NCBI RefSeq assembly: GCF_003696285.1
Contig: NZ_RFFL01000001.1
Location: 186,001 to 250,000, forward strand
Origin: Stutzerimonas nitrititolerans
GTDB taxonomy: Bacteria; Pseudomonadota; Gammaproteobacteria; Pseudomonadales; Pseudomonadaceae
Length of the DNA stretch: 64,000 nucleotides
Direction of reading: 5' to 3'
Shown: one piece after another, positions 18,921 through 27,489 of the stretch
Layout of the letters: each line of letters opens with the position of its first letter
Position numbering within the stretch: position 1 is the first letter of the stretch
The notes under the pieces: generated by a model
Seen by the model: the letters and a program-made list of their open reading frames with translations, nothing else
Databases searched by the model: none
Told to the model about the DNA's origin: nothing
Made by a program: the position numbers and the translations under genes

Positions 18921-19886
18921 ATGAAATTGAATCGTTTGATGGCGGCCCTGACCTTCGTTGCCGCTGGTGTCGGCGCCGCGAGCGCAGTTGCAGCAGTCGA
19001 CCCGGCTCTGCCGAACTACGAGAAGACTTCCGGTGTTTCCGGCAACCTCTCCAGCGTCGGCTCGGACTCCCTGGCGAACCTGATGACGCTCTGGGCCGAA
19101 GAGTTCAAGCGCAGCTACCCGAACGTCAACATTCAGATCCAGGCTGCCGGCTCCTCCACCGCGCCACCCGCGCTGACCGAGGGCACCGCCAACATGGGGC
19201 CGATGAGCCGTCCCATGAAGGACAACGAGATCCAGGCCTTCGAAGAGAAGTATGGCTACAAGCCGACCGCCGTACCGGTGGCCATCGACGCCCTGGCGGT
19301 GTTCGTGCACAAGGACAACCCCATCAAGAGCCTGGACATCGAGCAGGTCGACGGCATCTTCTCCAGCACCCGCCTGTGCGGTGGCGAGAAGGACATCAAG
19401 ACCTGGGGCGACCTGGGCCTGACCGGCGAGTGGGCGGCCAAGCCTATCCAGCTGTTCGGTCGCAACTCGGTATCCGGCACCTACGGCTACTTCAAGGAAG
19501 AAGCCCTGTGCAAGGGTGACTTCAAGTCCAACGTGAACGAGCAGCCGGGTTCGGCCTCGGTGGTGCAGTCGATCTCCAGCACCCTGAACGCCATCGGCTA
19601 TTCGGGCATCGGCTACAAGACCTCCAGCGTTCGCGCCGTACCGCTGTCCAAGGGTGGCGAAGCTTTCGAAGCCAACGAAGAGAACGCCCTGGCGGGTAAA
19701 TTCCCCCTGGCACGCTTCTTCTACGTCTACGTGAACAAGGCGCCGAACAAGCCGCTGAGCCCGATCGATGCCGAGTTCATCAAGCTGGTAATGTCCAAGC
19801 AGGGTCAGGACGTCGTGGTCAAGGACGGCTACATCCCGCTGCCGAAGAAAGTGGTCGACAAGACCATGCAGGAACTGGGTCTCTAA
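18921..19886 (+). CDS. pstS: PstS phosphate-binding protein
   Basis: 321 residues with a signal peptide of about 25 residues ([24 protein letters not shown]). It has the PstS motifs: [43 protein letters not shown] for the phosphate cleft, [18 protein letters not shown] and the C-terminal DGYIPLPKK. It captures periplasmic phosphate for the PstCAB importer. An AGGAGC site precedes the ATG. Two hairpins follow the stop and a second Pho box precedes pstC, so pstS is a separate, highly expressed transcript. It is of the longer PstS type common in pseudomonads. Confidence 0.95.
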   Translation: MKLNRLMAALTFVAAGVGAASAVAAVDPALPNYEKTSGVSGNLSSVGSDSLANLMTLWAEEFKRSYPNVNIQIQAAGSSTAPPALTEGTANMGPMSRPMKDNEIQAFEEKYGYKPTAVPVAIDALAVFVHKDNPIKSLDIEQVDGIFSSTRLCGGEKDIKTWGDLGLTGEWAAKPIQLFGRNSVSGTYGYFKEEALCKGDFKSNVNEQPGSASVVQSISSTLNAIGYSGIGYKTSSVRAVPLSKGGEAFEANEENALAGKFPLARFFYVYVNKAPNKPLSPIDAEFIKLVMSKQGQDVVVKDGYIPLPKKVVDKTMQELGL

Positions 19887-19897
19887 GGACCCTGCCA

Positions 19898-19967
19898 GGC
19901 CTGACGACATTCGCCGTCAGGCCACCGGCACCGATGCCCGCCACGCTGCAAGCGTTGGCGGGCATCG
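19898..19967 (+). terminator. Two hairpins after pstS
   Basis: GGCCTGACG pairs with CGTCAGGCC at 19898-19923, and CGATGCCCGCCA pairs with TGGCGGGCATCG at 19932-19967. The second is followed by TCGTGTTTAG, a weak T-tract. They should end or attenuate the pstS transcript before the pstC promoter. Confidence 0.75.
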
Positions 19968-19980
19968 TCGTGTTTAGGGT

Positions 19981-19998
19981 CTGTAACTTTTCTGTCAC
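19981..19998 (+). promoter_or_regulatory. Pho box upstream of pstC
   Basis: CTGTAAC-TTTT-CTGTCAC is an almost perfect PhoB box in 7-4-7 spacing. It is followed at a suitable distance by the AT-rich TTAGATT near 20008-20014 as a possible -10. The pstC ATG is 57 bases after the box. Confidence 0.88.
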
Positions 19999-20054
19999 AT
20001 AGCTTGATTAGATTAGGCGCCTCGTAGAGCCCCGGCGGCTCAGGAACCTTCTTG

Positions 20055-22331
20055 ATGAACGATATAGAGCCCATGACTGCGAACACCGATGCGCAAAGGC
20101 TGGATTTCAACACTGCCGCGTTGCAGCGCAAGCGGCGCATTCGCGCGCTCAAGGATCATCTGGCGCGCTGGTATGTCACCATCGGTGGCCTGGCGGTGCT
20201 CGGTGCCATCTGCCTGATCTTCTTCTATCTCGCCCAGGTCGTCCTGCCGATGTTCCAGGGCGCCGAACTGCAAGCGCGGGACGCGCAACAGCCGAACTGG
20301 CTGGCAGGCGCGGGCGAGCCATTGCTGCTGGCGATCGAGGAGCAGAACCAGGTGGCGATGCGCCTCGGCGCCGATGGTCAGGTACGCTTCTTCTCCGTTG
20401 ATGACGGCGCGGTGCTCTCCACCGTCAGCCTGCCGCTTCCTACAGGTACCCGCATCACCGCTGTCGGCCAGGATACCCCTGGCAGCCGCCTGCTCGTGCT
20501 CGGGCTGGATAACGGGCAGGCGCTGGTGCTGGAGCACAACTACAAGGTCAGCTATCCGAACAATCAGCGGACCATTTCCCCGCAGATCGATTACCCGTTC
20601 GGCGAGGCGCCACTGGAGCTGGATACGCAGGGCCGCGCCATCGAGCATGCGGCGGTCAGCCGCAACGGCGGCAACCTGCTGGTCGCCGTCTCCACCGGAG
20701 CCGCGCTGCACGCGTTGCGTATCGCTTCGACGGAAAACCTGATGACCGGCGAGACCAGCATCGAGCAGGACCGCCTGGAGCTTCCGCAGTTGAGCGAGCC
20801 GATCCGCCAGGTGCTGCTCGATCCGCGCCACCAGTGGCTCTACGCGTTCAGCGGCCGCGCCAGCGCCGATGTCTTCGACCTGCGCCGCAAGCAGTTGAAC
20901 GGCCGCTACAAGCTGCTGAACGGCACGGGGGAGGTTACCCAGGTCAGCGCCTTGCTGGGCGGCATCTCGCTGCTGGTGGGCGATTCCAACGGGGGCATCG
21001 GCCAGTGGTTCATGGTGCGCGGCGCCGATGGCCAGGCCGAACTGAAGAACGTACGCAATTTCCAGCTTGGCACCAGCCCCGTCACGCAGATTCTTCCCGA
21101 AGAGCGCCGCAAGGGCTTTCTCGCCCTGGACAGCAAAGGCAGCCTGGGCGTCTTCCACAGCACCGCGCACCGCACCCTGCTCAAGGAACCGGTGGCCGAA
21201 GGCGCGGCCATGGCGACCCTGTCGCCGCGCGCGACCCGCTTGCTGGTGGAGTCCGACGGCCAGCTGCAGAGTTTCGTGATCGACAACCCGCACCCGGAAA
21301 TCTCCTGGAGCGCCCTGTGGAGCAAGGTCTGGTACGAGAGCTACCCGGAGCCCGACCACGTCTGGCAGTCGACCTCGGCCAACACCGACTTCGAACCCAA
21401 GCTGAGCCTGGCGCCGCTGGCATTCGGCACGCTCAAGGCGGCGTTCTACGCCATGCTGCTGGCCGCGCCGCTGGCCATCTGTGCGGCCTTCTATACCGCC
21501 TACTTCATGGCGCCGGCGCTGCGTCGCAAGGTCAAGCCGGTGATCGAACTGATGGAAGCGCTGCCCACGGTGATCCTGGGCTTCTTCGCCGGCCTGTTCC
21601 TCGCGCCCTACCTGGAAAACCATCTGCCGGGAATCTTCGCGCTGCTGCTGTTGATGCCGGTGGGTATCGTGCTGGCCGCCTACCTCTGGAGCCGCCTGCC
21701 GGAAAGCATCCGCCTGCGCGTGCCGGACGGCTGGGAAGCGGTCCTGCTGATTCCGGTGATCCTGCTGGTGGGCTTCGGCTCGCTGGAAATCAGCGGGCAT
21801 ATGGAGAACTGGTGGTTCGGTGGCGACATGCGCCTGTGGCTGACCAACGAGATGGGCATTCCCTTCGACCAGCGCAATGCCCTGGTGATCGGCCTGGCCA
21901 TGGGCTTCGCGGTGATCCCGACCATCTATTCGATTGCCGAAGACGCGGTGTTCAGCGTGCCCAAGAGCCTCACCCTGGGCTCCCTGGCACTCGGCGCGAC
22001 GCCCTGGCAGACGCTGGTGCGCGTGGTGCTGCTGACCGCCAGCCCCGGCATCTTCTCGGCGCTGATGATCGGCATGGGCCGCGCGGTGGGTGAAACCATG
22101 ATCGTGCTGATGGCCACCGGCAACACGCCGATCATGGAGGCCAACATCTTCGAAGGCATGCGCACCCTGGCGGCCAACGTCGCGGTGGAGATGCCCGAGT
22201 CGGAAGTGGGCAGCACTCACTACCGCGTACTGTTCCTGGCCGCGATGGTGCTGCTGATCTTCACCTTCGTGATGAACACCCTGGCCGAGCTGATTCGCCA
22301 GCGCCTGCGCGGCAAGTACGCCAGCCTGTAA
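20055..22331 (+). CDS. pstC: PstC phosphate ABC transporter permease (long form)
   Basis: 758 residues, more than twice the length of E. coli PstC. After one transmembrane helix (about 38-60) there is a soluble domain of about 390 residues without known catalytic motifs. The permease domain then runs from about 455 to the end, with LLAAPLAICAAFYTAYFMAP and the EAA-type loop around LTLGSLALGATPWQTLVRVVL. PstC and PstA form the membrane channel. An AGGAA site lies before the ATG at 20055; an in-frame ATG at 20073 is an alternative. The large extra domain is usual for Pseudomonas PstC. It is the first gene of pstC-pstA-pstB-phoU. Confidence 0.93.
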   Translation: MNDIEPMTANTDAQRLDFNTAALQRKRRIRALKDHLARWYVTIGGLAVLGAICLIFFYLAQVVLPMFQGAELQARDAQQPNWLAGAGEPLLLAIEEQNQVAMRLGADGQVRFFSVDDGAVLSTVSLPLPTGTRITAVGQDTPGSRLLVLGLDNGQALVLEHNYKVSYPNNQRTISPQIDYPFGEAPLELDTQGRAIEHAAVSRNGGNLLVAVSTGAALHALRIASTENLMTGETSIEQDRLELPQLSEPIRQVLLDPRHQWLYAFSGRASADVFDLRRKQLNGRYKLLNGTGEVTQVSALLGGISLLVGDSNGGIGQWFMVRGADGQAELKNVRNFQLGTSPVTQILPEERRKGFLALDSKGSLGVFHSTAHRTLLKEPVAEGAAMATLSPRATRLLVESDGQLQSFVIDNPHPEISWSALWSKVWYESYPEPDHVWQSTSANTDFEPKLSLAPLAFGTLKAAFYAMLLAAPLAICAAFYTAYFMAPALRRKVKPVIELMEALPTVILGFFAGLFLAPYLENHLPGIFALLLLMPVGIVLAAYLWSRLPESIRLRVPDGWEAVLLIPVILLVGFGSLEISGHMENWWFGGDMRLWLTNEMGIPFDQRNALVIGLAMGFAVIPTIYSIAEDAVFSVPKSLTLGSLALGATPWQTLVRVVLLTASPGIFSALMIGMGRAVGETMIVLMATGNTPIMEANIFEGMRTLAANVAVEMPESEVGSTHYRVLFLAAMVLLIFTFVMNTLAELIRQRLRGKYASL

Positions 22332-22403
22332 ACAGGCCAGGCCTGCGGGCCTGGCGAGGACGCGGCCTGAACGGCTGCGAGATTTCGCTAAAGGTATCGA
22401 TCC

Positions 22404-24074
22404 GTGAAAAAGGATTCCCTGACAAACTGGATCAAGAGCGGCAGCCCCTGGATCTGGATGAACGCCGGTGCGGTCTCCATCGCGGTGATCATGACCCTGG
22501 GCCTGCTGGCCGTGATCGCGGTTCGCGGCATGGCGCATTTCTGGCCGGCGGATGTCATCGTCGCCGACTATCAGGTGCCCGGCAGCGAGCCCCGCCTGCT
22601 GGCCGGCGAGCGTGTGCAGGCCGAGCAGGTGCCGCGCGCGCGCCTGGCTGCCAGTGGCTTGCCGGTGGCGGCTGAGGGCGGCGAGTTCATGACCCGTGAG
22701 CTGCTCAAGGTGGGCAACCGTGAAGTCTACGGCGCGGATTTCACCTGGGTGGTGGGCGAGTGGCTGAGCAACGAACGCACTCCCCGCAACATCGTCGTGC
22801 TCGAACGTCGCGAGTGGGGCAACTTCTATGGCGAGCTGCTCAACGTCAAGGAAGGTGACAACCTGGTCGCCGAAGGCGAAGCCGCCTGGGACGAGCTGCA
22901 GCGCCGTATCGCGCGTATCGACCAGTTGCATGGGCAGATCAGCCACCTGGAAAAGGTCGATATCGGGCGGATCAACCATGGTCTGGAAAGGCTGCGCCTG
23001 AAAACCCGCAAGTTGGAGCTGGAGCAACGTCTGGATGCCGCCGCGCAGGCCGAGCTGGATGCCGAGCGGGCCGAATGGGATGCCGAATACAAGACGCTGG
23101 AGGGCCGCCTGGCGTCGCTCTACCAGGATTTCAACCGCGACAGCATCGGCGTGCGCACCCTGGATGGCCGCGAACTGGAGATCAGCCTGGGCAAGGTGGT
23201 GCGTGCCTACCAGCCGAACGCCATGTCGGTGCCGCAGAAACTCGGCTTCTATGGCGCCAAGATCTGGGAGTTCGTCAGCGACGAGCCGCGTGAGGCCAAC
23301 ACCGAGGGCGGCATCTTCCCTGCCATCTTCGGCACCGTGCTGATGACCATCATCATGGCGGTGATCGTCACCCCGTTCGGCGTGATCGCCGCCGTCTACC
23401 TGCGCGAATACGCCAAGCAGGGCGTACTCACCCGCATCATCCGCATCGCGGTGAACAATCTCGCCGGCGTGCCGTCGATCGTCTACGGCGTGTTCGGCCT
23501 GGGCTTCTTCGTCTATGTGCTGGGCGGCTCTCTGGATCGGATCTTCTACCCCGAAGCTGCGCCGGCGCCGGTGTTCGGTACCCCGGGGCTGATGTGGGCG
23601 TCGCTGACGCTGGCGATCCTCACCCTGCCGGTGGTGATCGTCGCTACCGAGGAAGGCCTGGCGCGTATCCCGCGAATGATTCGCGAAGGCTCGCTGGCGC
23701 TCGGCGCGACCAAGTCGGAAACGCTCTGGAAGGTGGTGCTGCCCATGGCCAGCCCGGCGATGATGACCGGCCTGATCCTCGCCGTGGCCCGTGCCGCCGG
23801 CGAAGTGGCGCCGCTGATGCTGGTGGGCGTGGTCAAGCTGGCCCCGAGCCTGCCGCTCAACGGCAACTATCCTTACCTGCACCTGGACCAGAAGATCATG
23901 CACCTGGGCTTCCATATCTACGACGTGGGCTTCCAGAGCCCCAACGTCGAGGCCGCGCGACCGCTGGTCTACGCCACGGCGCTGCTGCTGGTGCTGGTGA
24001 TCGCCACGCTCAACCTCAGTGCGGTCGTCATCCGCAACCACCTGCGCGAGAAATACAAGGCGCTTGACCACTAA
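22404..24074 (+). CDS. pstA: PstA phosphate ABC transporter permease (long form)
   Basis: 556 residues, starting with GTG (VKKDSLTNWIKSG) after an AAAGG site. One helix lies near residues 24-43. A largely helical, charged insert (about 45-290, the DUF3333-like region, with a coiled-coil section around RRIARIDQLHGQISHLEKVD) comes before the six-helix permease domain from about 300, with the EAA loop REGSLALGATKSETLWKVVLPMASP. It partners PstC. The extra domain matches the enlarged PstC; the two may contact each other outside the membrane, but this is inference. Confidence 0.93.
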   Translation: MKKDSLTNWIKSGSPWIWMNAGAVSIAVIMTLGLLAVIAVRGMAHFWPADVIVADYQVPGSEPRLLAGERVQAEQVPRARLAASGLPVAAEGGEFMTRELLKVGNREVYGADFTWVVGEWLSNERTPRNIVVLERREWGNFYGELLNVKEGDNLVAEGEAAWDELQRRIARIDQLHGQISHLEKVDIGRINHGLERLRLKTRKLELEQRLDAAAQAELDAERAEWDAEYKTLEGRLASLYQDFNRDSIGVRTLDGRELEISLGKVVRAYQPNAMSVPQKLGFYGAKIWEFVSDEPREANTEGGIFPAIFGTVLMTIIMAVIVTPFGVIAAVYLREYAKQGVLTRIIRIAVNNLAGVPSIVYGVFGLGFFVYVLGGSLDRIFYPEAAPAPVFGTPGLMWASLTLAILTLPVVIVATEEGLARIPRMIREGSLALGATKSETLWKVVLPMASPAMMTGLILAVARAAGEVAPLMLVGVVKLAPSLPLNGNYPYLHLDQKIMHLGFHIYDVGFQSPNVEAARPLVYATALLLVLVIATLNLSAVVIRNHLREKYKALDH

Positions 24075-24087
24075 CAGCCGATAAAAG

Positions 24088-24158
24088 CGCTGGAGGCCCG
24101 AGGCTGGACGAACAAGCGGCACCGACCGCGTCCAGCCTTGAACCTCCGGCCTCCAGCG
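24088..24158. repeat. Long imperfect hairpin between pstA and pstB
   Basis: Outer arms CGCTGGAGGC (24088-24097) and GCCTCCAGCG (24149-24158) and inner arms AGGCTGGACG (24101-24110) and CGTCCAGCCT (24129-24138) are perfect inverses. The element fills most of the gap between the two genes. It may reduce or stabilise read-through into pstB. Confidence 0.75.
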
Positions 24159-24173
24159 ATCACGGAGACATCC

Positions 24174-25004
24174 ATGTCAGCGACGCAAACCCATTCCATC
24201 GACATTTCCGCTCTCGGCCGCGACAAGCGCAGCCTCAACCTGGCCGACGAGCCGGTGGCCATCGAAGTCCCCGATCTGAGCCTTTACTACGGCCAGAAGC
24301 AGGCGTTGTACAACGTCAGCATGAACATCCCCAGGCAGCGCGTGACCGCCTTCATCGGCCCGTCGGGCTGCGGCAAGTCCACGCTGCTGCGCTGCTTCAA
24401 CCGGATGAACGACCTGGTCGACGGCTGCCGCATCGAGGGTGCGATCAACCTCGACGGCACCAACATCTACCGCAAGGGCGAGGACGTGGCCGACCTGCGC
24501 CGCCGCGTCGGCATGGTGTTCCAGAAGCCCAACCCCTTCCCCAAGAGCATCTACGAGAACGTGGTCTACGGCTTGCGCATCCAGGGCATCAAGCAGAAGC
24601 GCGTGCTCGATGAAACTGTCGAGTGGGCGCTCAAGGGCGCGGCCCTGTGGGACGAAGTGAAGGACCGCCTGCACGAGTCCGCGCTGGGCCTCTCCGGCGG
24701 CCAGCAACAGCGTCTGGTGATCGCCCGGACCATCGCCGTGCAGCCCGAAGTGCTGCTGCTCGACGAACCGAGCTCGGCGCTCGACCCGATCTCATCGCTG
24801 AAGGTCGAGGAGCTGATCTACGAGCTCAAGGCCAAGTACACCATCGTCATCGTTACCCACAACATGCAGCAGGCCGCGCGCGTCTCCGACTACACCGCCT
24901 TCATGTACATGGGCAAGCTGATCGAATACGGCGATACGGATACGCTGTTCACCAACCCGGCCAAGAAGCAGACGGAAGATTACATCACCGGCCGCTACGG
25001 CTAG
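24174..25004 (+). CDS. pstB: PstB phosphate ABC transporter ATP-binding protein
   Basis: 276 residues. Walker A is GPSGCGKST (about 62-70), the Q-loop is [17 protein letters not shown], the signature is LSGGQQQR (about 174-181), Walker B is [13 protein letters not shown] and the H-loop is [10 protein letters not shown]. These match PstB throughout. It powers phosphate import through PstC and PstA. The start at 24174 follows GGAG; a TTG start farther upstream lies in the hairpin region and is not supported. Confidence 0.96.
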   Translation: MSATQTHSIDISALGRDKRSLNLADEPVAIEVPDLSLYYGQKQALYNVSMNIPRQRVTAFIGPSGCGKSTLLRCFNRMNDLVDGCRIEGAINLDGTNIYRKGEDVADLRRRVGMVFQKPNPFPKSIYENVVYGLRIQGIKQKRVLDETVEWALKGAALWDEVKDRLHESALGLSGGQQQRLVIARTIAVQPEVLLLDEPSSALDPISSLKVEELIYELKAKYTIVIVTHNMQQAARVSDYTAFMYMGKLIEYGDTDTLFTNPAKKQTEDYITGRYG

Positions 25005-25141
25005 CCGGCTATGGCAAACCGCGCTGCGCGTTGTCGGCGGCGCTTGCCGTACGCGTATGTACTGTCTGCGCGCCGCCTCCTAGCGCAACACAATTTGCCA
25101 AAGGCCGGCTTGTCCGGTGAGAGAACAACAGAGGTTCGATC
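25005..25141. repeat. pstB-phoU spacer with inverted GGCGGCGC/GCGCCGCC arms
   Basis: Arms at 25036-25043 and 25070-25077 are perfect inverses across a 26-base loop. The spacer ends in the phoU ribosome binding site. It may be a processing or attenuation structure; no gene is seen. Confidence 0.5.
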
Positions 25142-25864
25142 ATGAAAGACAACCATACCCAGCATATTTCCCAGCAGTTCAATACCGAGTTGGAAGAGAT
25201 TCGCAGTCATCTGCTGGCCATGGGCGGGCTGGTGGAGAAGCAGGTCAACGATGCGGTCACCGCGCTGATCGAGGCCGATTCGGGCCTGGCGCAGCAGGTG
25301 CGCGAGGTCGATGAACAGATCAACCAGATGGAGCGCAACATCGACGAGGAGTGCGTGCGCATCCTCGCTCGCCGTCAGCCGGCGGCCTCCGACCTGCGTC
25401 TGATCATCAGTATCTCCAAGTCGGTGATCGATCTGGAGCGCATCGGCGACGAATCCACCAAGATCGCCCGCCGCGCCATCCAGCTGTGCGAAGAGGGCGA
25501 GTCGCCGCGTGGCTACGTCGAGGTGCGCCATATCGGCGATCAGGTGCGCAAGATGGTGCGCGAGGCGCTGGACGCCTTCGCCCGCTTCGACGCCGATCTG
25601 GCTCTGTCGGTGGCGCAGTACGACAAGACCGTCGACCGCGAATACAAGACCGCCCTGCGCGAACTGGTCACCTACATGATGGAAGACCCGCGCTCGATCT
25701 CCCGCGTGCTCAGCGTGATCTGGGCACTGCGCTCGCTGGAGCGCATCGGCGACCACGCACGCAACATCGCCGAGCTGGTGATCTATCTGGTGCGCGGCAC
25801 CGACGTCCGCCACCTGGGCCTCAAGCGCATGGCCGAGGAAGTGGAAGGCGGCAGGGAAGGCTGA
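25142..25864 (+). CDS. phoU: PhoU phosphate-signalling regulator
   Basis: 240 residues, all-helical, with the two PhoU repeats. The first contains QVNDAVTALIEADSGLAQQVREVDEQINQMERNIDEEC (read in parts, about 36-73). The second contains the metal-binding-type ERIGDHARNIAELVIYL near residues 200-216, paralleling ERIGDESTKIARRAI in the first repeat. PhoU links Pst activity to PhoR and keeps the Pho regulon off in phosphate-rich cells. It is the last gene of the operon; no hairpin terminator is evident immediately after it. Confidence 0.95.
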   Translation: MKDNHTQHISQQFNTELEEIRSHLLAMGGLVEKQVNDAVTALIEADSGLAQQVREVDEQINQMERNIDEECVRILARRQPAASDLRLIISISKSVIDLERIGDESTKIARRAIQLCEEGESPRGYVEVRHIGDQVRKMVREALDAFARFDADLALSVAQYDKTVDREYKTALRELVTYMMEDPRSISRVLSVIWALRSLERIGDHARNIAELVIYLVRGTDVRHLGLKRMAEEVEGGREG

Positions 25865-25883
25865 GGCGTTCGCCCATGTAGGG

Positions 25884-25911
25884 GTGGAAAACTCGCGCAG
25901 CGATTTTCCAC
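25884..25911. repeat. Palindromic repeat (GTGGAAAA/TTTTCCAC hairpin)
   Basis: The arms GTGGAAAA (25884-25891) and TTTTCCAC (25904-25911) enclose a second stem TCGC/GCGA. It belongs to the same visual family as the GGTGGATAA and GGTGGACAAC hairpins elsewhere in this window. Confidence 0.65.
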
Positions 25912-26000
25912 GCGTCCCGCATAACCCGTGCACGCCGGACCGGGTGTGCGGCGGTCCGATGAGCTGCGGCGTTTCCACTGGCGTGGAGTGAAGTGGCATT

Positions 26001-26034
26001 GGTGGATAAGACTGCGCCGTTATCCACCCTACGT
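26001..26034. repeat. Palindromic repeat of the GGTGGAtAA-CCCTACG family
   Basis: The arms GGTGGATAA (26001-26009) and TTATCCACC (26020-26028) are followed by CTACG. The stop codon of the minus-strand GTPase gene (26029-26031) lies inside this tail. Confidence 0.75.
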
Positions 26035-27402
26035 GGAGCCCAGCTCGGTTTGCAGCGCCTCGAGCGCGGCCTGGCGCTCGCCATCCTGCAGGCGGGCGGC
26101 GGGATTCAACGACGACCAGTCGGGATGTGCGCGGCAGCGTTGCAGGGCTTCCGGTAGCTTGCCTTCGCGCCAAGCCTTGTCATCCGCCGCATCGAGGCGG
26201 ATCGCGTCCATCGCCGCATGTCCGCGTGCCGCCAGTGCGGCGAGCAGCTGACGCTGGCGCAGGGCAAGCAGGCGTAGCACTGCGTCATCCACGGTCAGCT
26301 CGCGCTGGCCCTTGAGCTTGCCCAGAAGACGGTTGCCGTAATGCCGCGCGGTCTGCGCGCCGCCGCCGGCGATGGCGCCGAGCAGCGCCGCGGCGCCCAG
26401 GGTGATGCCGCCGACCATCAGGTCGACGCCGGCGCCGGCCGCTGCACCCGCTGCCATGCCGCCACCGATCTTCACGCCCAGTTGCTTCAGCGTTTCCGGA
26501 TTGAACAGATCGTCGCCCCAGCGACCGTCGAGCAACGGCAGGTCGGCCGTGGCGGCATCCTGCGCGCGGAAGCCGTAGAGACGCAGCAAGGCTTCGACAC
26601 AGCGCTGCTCACGGGCGCGCACGGCGTCATGCAGTTCGCGGATGGCGCCGCGCTCCAGTTCAGGCTGGGCGGCCACACCACGGCGGCAGGCGGCGACATC
26701 CACCAGCAGCTCGGCGATCAGTCGGTTGCCTTCGCTCAGCCGGGCCGCAGCCTGGGCTTCGTGATCTTCGATCAGGCGTTGCAGCTTCGCCCGGGACTGT
26801 TCCAGCAACAGTGCCAGGCTTTCATACAGGCGGCGTTCGCCATCGATCGGCGGCGCCACGCTGTCGAAACGCACCAGTGCGTGCAGGCCCAGCCGTGCCA
26901 GTGCCTCGCGCCAGCGCTCTTCACCATGACCGGGTTGGGCGACGAAGTTGAGTACCGGCAGCAGCGGCTTGCCGCAGCCGGCGAGCACCGCCAGTTCGTC
27001 CTTGTACTTGGCCAGCACCGGCTCGCGGGCATCGATCACATAGAGCCCGGCGTCGCTGGCCAGCAGTTGGCGCAAGACCTTGGCTTCCTGCTCGAAGCGC
27101 TGGCGCGCTTCGCTGCCTTCGAGAAAACGCGCCGTGCGTGCCGGGCCGTCGAGGCGCTCGCCGGGGCGTTCGATGCGTTCGAGGTGGTCGAGCAGGGCGA
27201 TGGCGTCTTCCAGGCCGGGGGTATCGTACAGCTCCAGCAGCGGCTCGCCATCCACCGACAGCCGTGCGCCTTCGACGTGGCGGGTGGTACTGGGCCGATG
27301 CGAGACCTCGCCGAAGCTGACGTCACGGGTCAGGGTGCGCAGCAGTGAGGTCTTGCCGACGTTGGTGTGGCCGACCAGGGCGAGTTTCAGGGGCGCGCTC
27401 AT
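26029..27402 (-). CDS. GTPase with DUF3482 domain
   Basis: 457 residues. The N-terminal Era-like GTPase domain has the P-loop GHTNVGKTSLL (about residues 9-19), a switch region RPSTTRHVEGARL, the G3 DTPG and a NF-type base-recognition segment near LLPVLNFVAQP. The C-terminal half is DUF3482, with helices and a Gly/Ala-rich hydrophobic segment (about 315-350, GGGMAAGAAAGAGVDLMVGGITLGAAALLGAIAGGG, read in parts) that may insert in a membrane. The start at 27402 has a GAGG site. It is followed upstream by the DUF2868 gene on the same strand; the pair is conserved in pseudomonads. Function unknown. Confidence 0.85.
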   Translation of the reverse strand: MSAPLKLALVGHTNVGKTSLLRTLTRDVSFGEVSHRPSTTRHVEGARLSVDGEPLLELYDTPGLEDAIALLDHLERIERPGERLDGPARTARFLEGSEARQRFEQEAKVLRQLLASDAGLYVIDAREPVLAKYKDELAVLAGCGKPLLPVLNFVAQPGHGEERWREALARLGLHALVRFDSVAPPIDGERRLYESLALLLEQSRAKLQRLIEDHEAQAAARLSEGNRLIAELLVDVAACRRGVAAQPELERGAIRELHDAVRAREQRCVEALLRLYGFRAQDAATADLPLLDGRWGDDLFNPETLKQLGVKIGGGMAAGAAAGAGVDLMVGGITLGAAALLGAIAGGGAQTARHYGNRLLGKLKGQRELTVDDAVLRLLALRQRQLLAALAARGHAAMDAIRLDAADDKAWREGKLPEALQRCRAHPDWSSLNPAARLQDGERQAALEALQTELGST

Positions 27403-27425
27403 CGGCAAGGCCTCGAGTTCGGTAG

Positions 27426-27451
27426 GGTGGATGACGCTTCACCCATCCACC
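27426..27451. repeat. Palindromic repeat of the GGTGGATG family between the GTPase and DUF2868 genes
   Basis: GGTGGATG (27426-27433) pairs with CATCCACC (27444-27451), preceded by GGTAG, the reverse of the CTACC side seen in other copies. A second partial GGTGGACATCCACC follows at 27461-27474. Confidence 0.65.
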
Positions 27452-27489
27452 ACTGGCAACGGTGGACATCCACCTCAGGTTGCACATTC

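Noticed and set aside
20040..24122. A 4-kb open frame on the minus strand opposite pstC and pstA
   Set aside because: It is antisense to two well-recognised permeases. Its His-, Gln- and Arg-rich composition is the typical shadow of a high-GC gene, and there is no ribosome binding site or recognisable domain.
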